Below are positions 27,601-40,734 of a DNA stretch of 64,000 bases, piece by piece (position 1 is the stretch's first letter; every line of letters begins with the position of its first letter). A program made the translations under genes and the position numbers. Under the pieces are notes generated by a model. The model worked only from the letters and a program-made list of their open reading frames with translations, searched no databases and was not told the origin of the DNA. Source of the DNA: Litomosoides sigmodontis (Eukaryota > Nematoda > Chromadorea > Rhabditida > Onchocercidae); assembly GCA_963070105.1 (NCBI GenBank), contig OY718803.1, positions 7,235,823 through 7,299,822 of the forward strand, read 5' to 3'.

Positions 27601-30600
27601 GATAGATTTTTGAAATTACTAAGAGGCGGAAATCTAATAGCTTTATTTATCCCAATCAGATAGATCTAGAGGAAAAAATATTCCACTCGCAGATGTTATA
27701 ATAAGAATTATGTGATTTCCACTAATTTGGAAAATATTTTTCGTTCCCTTCTCCGAAAGATATTCCGCAAAACATTGAAAGCAATATAAAACTGATAATT
27801 GAAACAATATGCTTAATATTTATGTTTAGCAAAAAAAACTTTTATTTTTAAATTTTATGAGAATTTTGAAAATTGATAAAAATTATGAAGTGAGGGGGGA
27901 GAAAGCGCAATGCAAATGTGCTGCACCGGCTTATTGCACTTCATTATTTCATCATTAATTATTGTTATTATTACTAATACAATTAGTTATCAAAAAAAAA
28001 ATTTTTAACCGTAGGGTGTCTCGAATTTCATACTATGAAGCTCTTCTTTTAATTCATCAAAATAAAATTTGAAATTCAATTCTTCAGGTGAGAATGAATA
28101 TTGCACAGTGCTGACACATTCACATTCAATGAGTTAAATTCGCCGATCCCACAAGATTTGCTATTTAAAATTGTTTATTTCGAATTTTAGCTCATCTCAT
28201 TTCCCACTATTTCTTTTCTAAGAAATATAGCCAAATTTAACATTACACACCGATAATAAACAAATCACTTCATTTAGAGCTGAAAAATATTTTCAAAAAG
28301 TTATGGTTGTAATATTGTCATTTGAGCTCTGAGTTGATAGATTAACTAATAAGCGCACTTCATGATGTGATCAAATGAATTTTTTTGTTTTTCCCTTTGG
28401 ACGATGATCGGATCGAATTTCGATTCTCACTTCTTTGCAGCCAAAAAATTTGGAAAGTTTTTTTTCTCATTAGCTCGCTATCTTTGCCGTCGGATGGGAA
28501 GAATGAATGAAAAGGCTTTTTCTCATACACCCTCCTTAATTTTATGCTAGTTTCTCTCCTCTTTTTTTTGAAATTTCCCAAAATTTTTCTCTTAAAATGA
28601 CAACAACTACTGAAATAGCAAAAGAAGAGATAGAAAAAGATTCAGGGAGGGAGAGAGAGAGAGCGAGAGAGCGAGAGAGAAAGGGTTGAAACAGAGAATG
28701 AGAAAGACGAAAATTTGTTTTTTAGCTTGTAATACACTTATTGGCAAGATAGGATTTGAATGAAAAAATGATATGAGGGGAAGCGGAATGGACTTTAAAC
28801 GGGTTTTTATTTCAAAATTTTAAAAATTTTTTGCAAAATTTTTGTTTGCACTTCCCTCAATTTTAGCTCTTAGCTTGTGTTCTAAGTTTTTGCAAGTGAT
28901 GAAACCAGCTGTTTTATTACGACAATATTTCGATAACAGACAGATATCTTTTCATTAGACTTCCTAGGTCCATTATCGTTTTGGCAAAATTTCTTCACTT
29001 TCAAATGAGTGATTTAAGTGATAAGGGAGGAAGAGAAAAAAAAGTGTTTTAAACGAAAAAAAAAGCGAACATTTCTTTTGTTTAATTAATTTGTGGCAAA
29101 CAGTTGTATGTACACTATTGATATATTTGATAGTTTCGATTTTTTTTAGCGGAAAAAAACTTAAAAATTAGTGATAGATTTCTTTCCTTCAAAGTGTTAA
29201 AATGAATTTTCTAAGCTTATGAATTTTATTTCAGGCTTTTTGAAACTCTCACGTTTTATTAAATATGCGATGTGATTGTGACTAATTTTAAAATCATGAA
29301 AAGCATTTTAGATATCAAAAGTATCTGTACGATTATGAGTGCGAGAAGGAGAGTCTCAGTACGGCATCCGACTTACAGCAAGCAATTGATGGAAACCGTC
29401 GTGAAGGAAGACGAAATGCATCGACAGGATCCGCGAATTATCCGCAAGTTGGATATTCGGTTGCCGCAACTGCTGCTGCTGCCGCAGCACATCACAACTC
29501 AACCGCATTACTTAATAAACACCTCAACGGTACTCTAAATCTTCGAAATGGTAAATAATTTAATCACACTTACGGCGCCTTTGAATGTTTTCAGTGATTG
29601 TTGAACTTATGCACATATTTAAAATAAAATGAAAAATGAGAAATACTTTGAGTGGAAAAAGAGCAAACAACAGCGGAAGACAAGTTAGTTGATAAGGACG
29701 TAAATAGTTGCAATGTTTGAAGATAATTTTTAGGGTTAGATGATGATGCTGGCTTAGGCCCAGCGTCGCAACAGGCAGCTTTGGTGGCTGCTTATCACGT
29801 CGAGCAGTTGGCCGTTTTGGGAGCGCAACAGAGGCAGTTCGAACGAGCGCAGCGGTAAACGGTTAACTTGTCTTTTGGCAAAAAATTGAAGTCTAAACTG
29901 TTTAGCCGGTAGTTTCCCATATTTCCGATTCGGATATCTCCGGCAGCACTCATTTTATTGTCTGTCGTGCCATTTTGTAAGCATCAAATGAACGGATGAA
30001 ATTTCCAGAGTGGCGGTGGAAGCAGTAACACGACACTCGACACATTCACGTAGCAAAAACAACAATGTAAACAGTAGTAATAGCAATACTAGTAGTAGCA
30101 ATAGTGGCGGTGGTGGCGCTCATCATTCGCACATGTCCGGACGTGAATCAACATCTTCCGCTGATTCTGACGGTGCTGCGCCAGCAAAACGAGCTCGAAC
30201 TTATTCCTCCGTTACCGGAACCGCTGATAGCACCAATGCTGCCGCTGTTGCTGCTGTTGCTGCGGCAGCATTAAACGGTGAAAATGGTCTCAGCAATAAT
30301 TTATTAGCTAGTTTGGCTACAGAACGGTTATTTGGCGGTATTCCGTCCGCACATCTCAAAATTACCAGTCGAGGAGGTAGATGGAATTAATTTGTTTAAT
30401 TTGAACAAATTTCGCAGAAAAAAGGTTGCAAAGAAATCAGTAAACTTGTAAAATTTTAGTGGCGCTTCGGAACTCCTTGCTATGAAAATTTTTCACAACT
30501 CGTAGGCGTTACTTGAAGAGTTCGGGATGAAGCACAGATGCTATTTCAGCTATCATTATCAACGCTTCTACAATCTGCTAGTGCTAATACTGTCGGCACA

Positions 30601-30817
30601 GTGTCAATTGTTATCAACAATTTTCAATTTAGTTTCAGAGAACACCCTGGTGGTGTCAATGGAAATCAATGGTACCATGTATCAAGGTGTACTGTTTGCA
30701 CTGGGAGGTGCTGCCGGTGCTACAACTATCTCGCAAAATCCCTTCCAAAACGTTAGCGATGCAGCAGCCATGGTGACGGGGCTTAATTTAGCTACAACAC
30801 TCAAGAATCCCTTATAG
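18550..30817 (+). CDS. cfi-1: ARID3-family transcription factor (CFI-1/Dead ringer type)
   Basis: Sequence-specific AT-rich DNA-binding protein of the nucleus; the C. elegans ortholog CFI-1 fixes neuronal and muscle fates. Exons: 18550-18780, 19153-19261, 19493-19691, 19889-19997, 24288-24360, 26208-26391, 29312-29550, 29734-29854, 30009-30376, 30639-30817. All are GT-AG with matching phases and give 603 aa, close to human ARID3A. The ARID spans about residues 210-315: exon 5 has LYELSDDAKRKEWLDD, and exon 6 has IPIMAKQVLDLYELY and KKLWREITRGLNLP. The REKLES region follows: a helical part near 385-430 and a beta part near 545-565 with MEINGTMYQGVLFA. An acidic Ser/Gly/Asp stretch precedes the ARID, and PAKRAR near residue 480 is a likely nuclear signal. 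The exon 3 acceptor (GTTGTAG) is weak and is the least certain junction. Introns 4-6 (1.8-4.3 kb) surround the ARID exons. The start codon is the first in-frame ATG after a leader acceptor. Confidence 0.92.
19998..24287 (+). other. cfi-1 intron 4 (4.3 kb)
   Basis: A GTAAGT donor and a TTTTTAG acceptor bound this intron. It contains a TA run near 20519-20536 and AT-rich sequence with short chance open frames, the longest at 20898-21266, which begins at a non-ATG codon and has no splice support. I see no nested gene. Confidence 0.75.
24361..26207 (+). other. cfi-1 intron 5 (1.8 kb), splits the ARID
   Basis: The intron separates the first ARID helix exon from the core exon. It holds a TA microsatellite near 24786-24806, a GA run at 25540-25562 and a duplicated phrase ATAGCACTGATAATTT at about 25258 and 25294. 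No coding content is seen. Confidence 0.75.
25540..25562. repeat. (GA)n microsatellite
   Basis: About eleven uninterrupted GA dinucleotides within cfi-1 intron 5. Confidence 0.9.
26392..29311 (+). other. cfi-1 intron 6 (2.9 kb)
   Basis: AT-rich intron with a polypurine GA/GC-GA run at 28648-28682. Minus-strand open frames at 26868-27068 and 28360-28581 lack splice sites and starts in context and read as composition artefacts. No nested gene is supported. Confidence 0.7.
28648..28682. repeat. GA/GC-GA polypurine repeat
   Basis: GA dinucleotides with two GC interruptions in cfi-1 intron 6. Similar polypurine tracts recur through the window and account for several Arg/Glu-rich chance frames. 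Confidence 0.85.
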
Positions 30818-31021
30818 TCAATGCTTTTCTTCTTCTATGCTAATTAATATTTCATTCTGACAATTTTTTGTGTGTAAATAATAAACGACATAATTTCCTT
30901 CTTTTTTTTCTTCTCAATTGTTTTGTTTTCCAATGTAACTCGATTTGATGCCCTCATTTTCATCTTACAAGCATTTCTTTTCAATTAAAATTTAAAATTG
31001 TTAAAGTTTATGCAAATTTCA

Positions 31022-31027
31022 AATAAA
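31022..31027 (+). terminator. candidate poly(A) signal of cfi-1
   Basis: An AATAAA hexamer about 205 bases past the cfi-1 stop codon. It is the first canonical hexamer I see in sense orientation. A variant nearer the stop could be used instead. Confidence 0.4.
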
Positions 31028-31782
31028 TAATGTTATTTTGTTGTTTGATTTTATGATATTTGTTCCTTCATCCGTACGAAATGACATTATAGCTTTATGA
31101 TGACTGTGAAATTAGCGTAGAAGATGAATTTTAGGATGAGAATAGAAATTGTCTGAAGGAATGCGCACATGTAGGGTAAGAAATAGATAGAGGGAGAGAG
31201 GAAATTTTAATCTCCCATCTTTTCATTTTAGAAATACTACTTTTTCATAATTTATAAATGTGATAATTTTCACGTATTTCTAAGAGGACGAAGCGATAAA
31301 TAAAAATTCGACGAAAACTAAAATTACATAAAAATTTGAATTTCCCACTTCCAATTTCAGATTTAAATTCAATTTCAATTACTTTTTGCAACTTTAATGT
31401 TTCTAATACAAATTGTTCTTTTTTTTCTCCAAACGAAGGACTTTGGTGATATTAATATAATCATTGCTTTCAATGACTTTTTCTATGTTTGTGTGTGAGA
31501 TCTTTTAATTGCATTGTACTTTTTTTCTTTTTCTTTCTTGAAATAAAATTTATATGTTTTTATTTTTTATTTTAAGAAGTATTATTCCGCTTCGTGAGAA
31601 GAGACTCACAAATTTCGTGATATTTTAATTTTTTGCGTGCAACAATTATTATCAAACAGAGCAAATGGACAAATGTCGCTGTGAAATGAGGAAATTCAAT
31701 TTCCATTCTTCCCAAGTTCATTTCACTCATTTCCGCTTCAGTTGGTTTATGTTATTATTGTATGCAACACAGTTTTTCTTTT

Positions 31783-31788
31783 TTTATT
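31783..31788 (-). terminator. candidate poly(A) signal of the minus-strand secreted-protein gene
   Basis: AATAAA read on the minus strand, about 59 bases past the TAA stop at 31849-31847. This is a typical distance for a short nematode 3'UTR. Confidence 0.5.
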
Positions 31789-31846
31789 TTTGCTCAATGA
31801 ATAAAATCAGAAAATGGCAGCTGTTACAGTATAATAAAGTAATTAA

Positions 31847-33442
31847 TTATACATCAATATTGATTATCCCATGAAACATCACATCGCAACTGATCGGATT
31901 TAGCAATTCCTTGGCGATCGCTGGTGCCAGGCTGTTGCGACTGACAGCGCTGCTGTTCCTACGTTTCCCACTCACTCCATCAGTTAAATTTCTCACGTTT
32001 TTGGCTCCATCCCAACTCGCCACATACATCGTAAATGATCGATAATTACCTTTAATGGAAGAGGCAAACTTTGATAATGTGATGTGGCACGATTGCTCTA
32101 TCTATCGATAATACTTTGATACTATCGTCTGCGAGATAGATGAAAGCCTTTTTTTTCGGTTTTTACCGTAATAATTGACATTTATTTATTTATTAATTAC
32201 ATTTGGCAAGTTTTAAATTCAATCAAATTACTAACCTAAGATGGTATTCATCAGTATCACTTGTTGATTCGGATAGCAAAGTACCTTATCAATATTTGGT
32301 GATATGATATATTTTTCAATTTCCATCGAAAGCTTAACGAATTTTGCTGCATCAGTTGAATTCATCTAAATTTTATTTTTGAGTTTCTAAAATTTAAACT
32401 TAAGAAATTAATGTAATGCTAATTTAAGAGTGTGTATAGTATACATATATATGTATATATATATATATGTAATTAAAAATGACTTACTTTTTTAATTGGT
32501 ATCATGAATTTGATAAAACCAGGAAGTACGGTAGAATGTGTTGGCTGTATGAGAACGTGGAGTTGGGGAGTTTTCACTTTGTAAACATCTCTTCGATCAT
32601 TAAAATAATTTATCTGTAATATTTCCTCGTTTCTCTTCTCTTCCTTTTTCACTTTAAAATGTGTTAAGTTAAACTTCTCTCATATTCATATCATATCATA
32701 CCAAAGCCCAAATCAAATATGTAACAAAAACTTTCATGCATCAGAAATTTTTGCAATTTTTCATTACAGATTTAGCAAATCGATAAAACTTTGTAATTTA
32801 TGAAAACTTGGATTTTTTAAAAAGTTGTACCATCTTTTTTGCAATTCATCTCGTTGAATAAAATTTCATACCTCAGCAGGTAACAAAGATCTGAGCGTAT
32901 GAAAATTTTCTGATGGATTATTGGTGAGTAAAATTACAGTAACCGGTGATGTTGTATTTATGATGTCATTGAAAACCGGTGAATTATTGAGTCGTACAAG
33001 CTGTAATTTATTTTTTTAAGCGTTAATTTGAATAGATTTAGAGAAGGAAAAAAGGAAGTAATGGAATTCCTTGCATTCATTTAAGATTTCTGATTTCGAT
33101 GGTCGGAAACGTTCCGTAATCACACCATTGATGTGATATAAATTGGTGTTTAAAAGGTAATTGGAATGTTTAACGAGCAGTAATTCGTTAATTGATGGCA
33201 ATTTTCTTCATTCCATATGGCAATATGCATTTGCATGGAGAAGTGAGAAGGTACTCGTTCAGTTGCGCTTTTTTTTAAAAAACTACCGCTAAGTTGATAT
33301 GAAAGAATAGGCATACTTCAAGAAGTGTTCCGGAACGCGTTTCATGAATGACGAAGTTATGAATTGAATACGATAGAGAAATATTTAGCAGTGCGTACCA
33401 AAATAAGCAACGGAAATACCGCACACATCGTAGAAGGCACAT
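31847..33442 (-). CDS. Unidentified secreted protein, five exons, 237 aa
   Basis: I do not recognise the family. Minus-strand exons in transcript order: 33442-33317, 33000-32872, 32613-32488, 32365-32236, 32049-31847. All junctions are GT-AG and their phases agree (0, 0, 0, 1), giving 237 aa. The start ATG lies one base after a TTTCAG acceptor. Residues 1-26 form a basic then hydrophobic signal peptide (MCLLRCVRYFRCLFWYALL, likely cleaved near SLSYS). The mature part is mixed alpha/beta in look, with potential N-glycosylation sites in exon 2 (INTT, near residue 58) and exon 5 (NLT), and no transmembrane helix. Exon 2 contains PVTVILLTNNPSENF, exon 3 PQLHVLIQPTHSTVLPGF and exon 5 FTMYVASWDGAKN. 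The gene converges on cfi-1, with about 1 kb between the stops. Its 5' end almost touches the large TAA satellite. Codon content is clearly less biased than the surrounding DNA. Missing or extra exons cannot be excluded. Confidence 0.75.
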
Positions 33443-33452
33443 CCTGAAATTT
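33443..33452 (-). promoter_or_regulatory. spliced-leader-type acceptor of the minus-strand gene
   Basis: Read on the minus strand, AAATTTCAG ends one base before the ATG at 33442. No donor-bearing upstream exon is recognisable before the satellite begins, so trans-splicing is the simplest reading. A tiny non-coding 5' exon is the alternative. Confidence 0.5.
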
Positions 33453-33519
33453 CTCAGCAATCCTTGCAGTAAGTGTACTTTAAGAAATGGCGTGGTAGCA
33501 GTAATAATGATAGTGACAA

Positions 33520-36445
<2,926 letters not shown>

Positions 36446-39346
36446 GGGCAGTAATAATAACTTTTAATACCAACCAGTTATTTCGGTACAGGAAATTTTA
36501 TATGAATTAATTGAAAAATCAGAGGATGAAAGAGGAGTAGAAGCAGAATGACTTCATCGGTTGTAACAGAAATTAATTTCCATTCGAATGATAATATGTA
36601 TATATCAATAATTGATTTTTTCTAAATTGAGACTTGAAATTTGAAGTTTTCATTATTTTGTGAGATTTTGTCAAATTTGCTGTTGTTGCGCATGCATGTT
36701 TTGCAACGCTAAAATTAAATTAATGATTTTTCTGTTTAAAATTATCACTTAAATTAGAAGGAAATATAAAAAGGAAAGAAAAAAACTGCTCGGTCATCGA
36801 GTGAAGCGGACAGTTCGATCTTCAAGGTTGGAAAGTTTTTCTCGAAAGTTCGTATCTTGATACCTTATCAGTCGATGCATCAAACAAGATCATAAAGCGA
36901 GATTGTTTCGATTTTTTTAAAAATCCAGCGGTAAAAACGTAAAAGAGGAAGCGAAAATGACGCTTTGATTTTGTGATAAGGAAATGCTTGAAAAGCAATT
37001 AATTAATTGACATTTTATGTTTTAGCACTTTCTCCTAGGAAAACTTTTTCATAAAAAGTTAATTATTAACAAGCGTTACGGGAATTTTGTTCATTTTTTA
37101 AATTTGAAAACTAAGAAGAAGCAGTAGCAGGGGGAAGTGCTAGTGAAAGTGTTAGGAATATGAATTGCTGTTATTCGCTATTGCTTGATGGAAATTAGGT
37201 GAAAATTTCACTGACAGAAACCGTCTGAGGAACTCTTTTTTACTGAAAATAAACTGAAAATCAGTAGTTACCGTAGTAGTCGAAATCTCACGCATAATTC
37301 ATGTATAATCTCACGTAATTTAAATCACCGAAAAGAAAGGAAAATATAAGTCGAATCCGTCAGCAACATCTAATGTTGGTGAAGTTAAACTGGAATGAGT
37401 AATGACAGTGAATTTTGGAAAATAATAGTGTAACGTTTAAATAATTTATCCCACCCTTTTTTGCATTTTTCCTGCTGGAAAAAAAGCTACTCGAAATAGT
37501 GCAATTTGAAGTTCGTTTTTTTTGGAAAAAAATTCCAAGAAAAAAAAATTGTAGAAAATAAAAAAAATTGTGGACATTTATGTGAGACGCATTTTGTACA
37601 TTACTATATTTTTGTTTCAGTTCCATTTCTTTCGGTTCATTATATAGCGAAGAATAAATATATTTTAAAAAACGCCAAAATTAAAAAATTCGAGTCGACA
37701 AGCGGAGGAGGTATAAATGAAGAAAAAAGCATTTGTTGTTTCATCTTCCTCTTGAATTTTTAAATCTTTAAGAAAGTTGATAAGATTGAAAATACTATCA
37801 CACGAAAAAGTGATGATTGGATCGATTTAAGATAAAACAGAAAATTTGAGAAATTAGCAAATGTTCCTTTCTTCTTTCTACCTCCACTTGAATGACAAGT
37901 GTTGAAGTAAAGGAAGGAACAGTAATTACAGCATTTCGAAGAAGATGAATTGGGTGAGCTCGGTGGGATTGATCGATCAGTTATTTCAATTTTTATCCAT
38001 CGAATTATTGATCGATTAAGGGAAATTGCGGACATACTCACATCACAATGTCTAGTTTTGCTTTTAGTATGTTCGCTAAAAAAAATTTTACGTATTCGTA
38101 AGTAACCGTTCTTCGTCCATCCATTTCTTTCGATAATTACCGGCCTGTTCTTTTGATTTTACAATTTCATACGAATTATTCGGAAGGATAAAAGGAAGTG
38201 AGAAAAATTAAGAATGTTTTTTTGGTGGAAACATTTGTGCTGCTATATTCACAATTATCTCGTAGACGAAACTTTTTCAAAGACAAAGAAAATATCGGTG
38301 TTCATTCTCGGCTACATTGACGGCATCTGACGGTTGCCCTTTTTTGTGTAAAAGTTTATTGTTTTTCAAAACTGATTGCTTAGCTTCATCCGACAGCTCT
38401 CTCTTAAATTCACTTTCAGTTCAAAATTTTTTGGCTAATCTTGTTTGAATGCTATCTTTTGCCTTATTTTTGTAATATTTAAAGAGAGTGCTACGACACA
38501 TCGAAGAGATAATTTCATTCCAATGAAATTCATTCTCACAATGATTAGAAGCGATGAAGAGGGAGCCCAGGCTATTCATTAGGCTACGGCAAATTACCTT
38601 GTGCTAAGGTACCTTACACTTACACTTACCTTTTGCTTAGCATAAGGTAATTTGTCTTAACATAATCACAGTAGTATGCTTCTTCATTGCTTCCTTCTAA
38701 AACAACAGGAAAAAAGGTTTTCACGAGTTTTATGGTTGTAGAGAACAAACCGTTCCTTAGCATAACAATGTTGTAATACAATTTTAGCATAACTTTTCAA
38801 AAATGAATTAGTTGATGGACGGCCAATGTAAATATTTCCTACGTGCAAAACGATCAGTGATTATTGTGGAAAAATTAATTTGACCAATTTTGAAGCATTT
38901 TTTTCTCAGTAAAATGGTAAAATTTAACGTGCAAAGAATATTTTTGTGCAAAATTCAATTTTCCTTACACAATTTGCTCATCTCCTAAAACCTGTTTACT
39001 TGATTAATTGAATTAAAATTGGCCATAAATGAGATATAATACTTTAATGACAAGGAAAAGCTGGTAGAGAAAAATACGGCGACGGCAACTTCAACCGTTA
39101 CCTTGTCCATCTAGGAAGCGCAGTTGCTTGCAACCGTAAGAAAATACATAACATTGCAGGAAAATGAAACTTCTTAAAATATTTTGCCAACTTTGAGGAC
39201 AGAGATATTTAAATTCACCATTTTTAAAAGGGAAGATCCCCTCTCCAAAGGAACAGCATTTCAGTGATTAATTAGGAAAACAAAAGTGGCGAAAAGAGAA
39301 TGATTTCTTCAACTTCATCACATACTCCAGCACATATCGACGTTGA
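36446..39346. other. Intergenic stretch without a confirmed gene
   Basis: Mostly AT-rich DNA. A short plus-strand frame (36492-36551, 19 codons, Glu-rich) follows a TACAG acceptor right after the satellite and could be a terminal exon, but nothing upstream joins to it. On the minus strand, a 48-codon frame near 38426-38280 has coding-like composition (ELSDEAKQSVLKNNK) but no clear acceptor. The notable item is the inverted repeat at 38588-38656, listed separately. Confidence 0.4.
38588..38656. other. 69-nt near-perfect hairpin (21-bp stem, 27-nt loop)
   Basis: The left arm 38588-38608 pairs with the right arm 38636-38656 over 21 bp, with only two G-U wobbles when read as plus-strand RNA and no bulge. 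The loop is 38609-38635. The length fits a miRNA precursor, but the fully paired stem and the AT-rich setting also fit a small foldback repeat or the end of a MITE. The 10-bp palindrome AAGGTACCTT overlaps the end of the left arm. No expression signal can be seen. Confidence 0.4.
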
Positions 39347-39531
39347 CTAAGGTCCGAGAAAGTTTTTTGGGAACTGAAATAACAAACGATTGATGCTGAT
39401 GTTCGACTGACTTAGCTGATGTTCGATTTTTCGAATGTTAATGTTTAACTCACAGCAAGTGTTGCATTTGCAGAACCGGTTAGCAACAGTGAAAGCAGAA
39501 CGAAAGGAGTAATGTGAGTTTCTCCTTTCAT
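39347..39531 (-). CDS. Candidate two-exon secreted micropeptide, 34 aa
   Basis: The first exon, 39531-39454 (26 codons), encodes a textbook signal peptide: short polar start, hydrophobic core PFVLLSLLLTG, then a small-residue cleavage motif (SANA). It ends in phase 0 at a strong GTGAGT donor. An 80-base intron leads to a TTATTTCAG acceptor and a second exon, 39373-39347, coding FPKNFLGP and a TAG stop. An AG lies two bases before the ATG, as in trans-spliced genes. The product is very short for a neuropeptide precursor, so a different second exon is possible. No family is recognised, and chance remains a real alternative. Confidence 0.33.
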
Positions 39532-40689
39532 TGCTATTTCAAAAAACGAAAAACGATTTCAAAGAAGAGGATGGCAACGACGAATACTATAACGTAATCT
39601 ATGGAAAGGTATGAATTCTGCTGGTAAGAGGACAAAAAAATTTGGTGGAAGTTTCTGAAAAATTAATTTTTACTTTTTGTGTGTTAATTAAAACAAACAA
39701 ATTATTGCTAATCGATTGAGAAAAAAGTTTCCCATTGAGAATTCCTATATAATTCAAACTTCTGATGTATACGAGTGAATTGACAATATTGCAATAATGA
39801 AAGAATTTATCAATATTCAAAGAACATTAATGATATTGAAAAGCTCAGATTATTTCACAAAAATTATCTTTCTCGGACAGTTCACTCGGAATTCATTCCA
39901 TCTGAGGGGTTGCTTCAAAAACTTCTCTTCCAGGATGTGAACTTTCAAACATTCTTGTAGCAGAATGCTCCACAAAAAAAACACTTATAAGTTTAAGTAT
40001 TAAAGTTTTGAAAAAGGAAAAAAATTTTGACGTATTTGCTTATCAAAAAATCGCCAAAAGATTTAGCAGAAGAGCAAGATTCGGTGAAAATGTAATCGTT
40101 AACGATTCATTATGTAAATTTATTGATGTTGGATGAATTGAATTAATGAGGTTTGCTGAGTTCATCGCTTCTCGGACTTTTTTTGGAGACATCATGACGT
40201 CGCAAGTATGAATGGATGATAGTCATTTGTAAGCGCGTGAATTTGGAATTCGGATTAGTCAAACAAATTATAAGCCCAGTTTGGGATCTAAAGATGCAGA
40301 ATTTTCCCAAGAGGGACTACACATCGTTTCTTCCTTCCTTTTTTTGGCTGTTTGATAAATAGCTTAGAAGAAATTTCCGACAACCAAAAAGTACTCGGCG
40401 AAATACAAGTGAGTCGACTGTCAGCAAAATACGGGAATATAAAGACGGTAAAGGAACGAATACCTTCACATAGTCAGCTTTTTCCCTTATCACTCTTTAT
40501 CCTATTCCGTTATCGGTGCATAGCTTATCAGAAATAATCACTGATAGTGTATATCACACATCGCAGCTTGCTCATATAATATTAGCCCTCTTGAACGCTC
40601 TCTAGAAAAAGTAAGGCAACGTTAGTATTATTATAATGAGTGAGGTACGGCCTTTTATGTTCCATCTACTGTGAAAGACTGTGGTTATC
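39532..40689. other. Intergenic region upstream of CHD1L
   Basis: AT-rich DNA. A short frame at 40365-40409 (+) ends at a GTGAGT donor and reads LEEISDNQKVLGEIQ, but its phase does not join the first CHD1L exon, so I do not include it. Otherwise nothing is recognised. Confidence 0.4.
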
Positions 40690-40691
40690 AG
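40682..40691 (+). promoter_or_regulatory. leader acceptor before CHD1L
   Basis: GGTTATCAG ends at 40691, 43 bases before the chosen ATG at 40735. The frame upstream is closed by TGA at 40672-40674. This fits a spliced-leader acceptor, but an upstream coding exon ending with two spare bases would also fit. Confidence 0.4.
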
Positions 40692-40734
40692 GTTTTTTGA
40701 CCGGAAAGAAAGTGGAAAGGATGACGGAAGCATA

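Noticed and set aside
33016..33201. 61-codon minus-strand frame between exons 1 and 2 of the secreted-protein gene
   Set aside because: It begins at a TTG, its only nearby acceptor is in the wrong phase, and exon 1 joins exon 2 directly in phase 0. I treat it as intron, though an alternative exon is possible.
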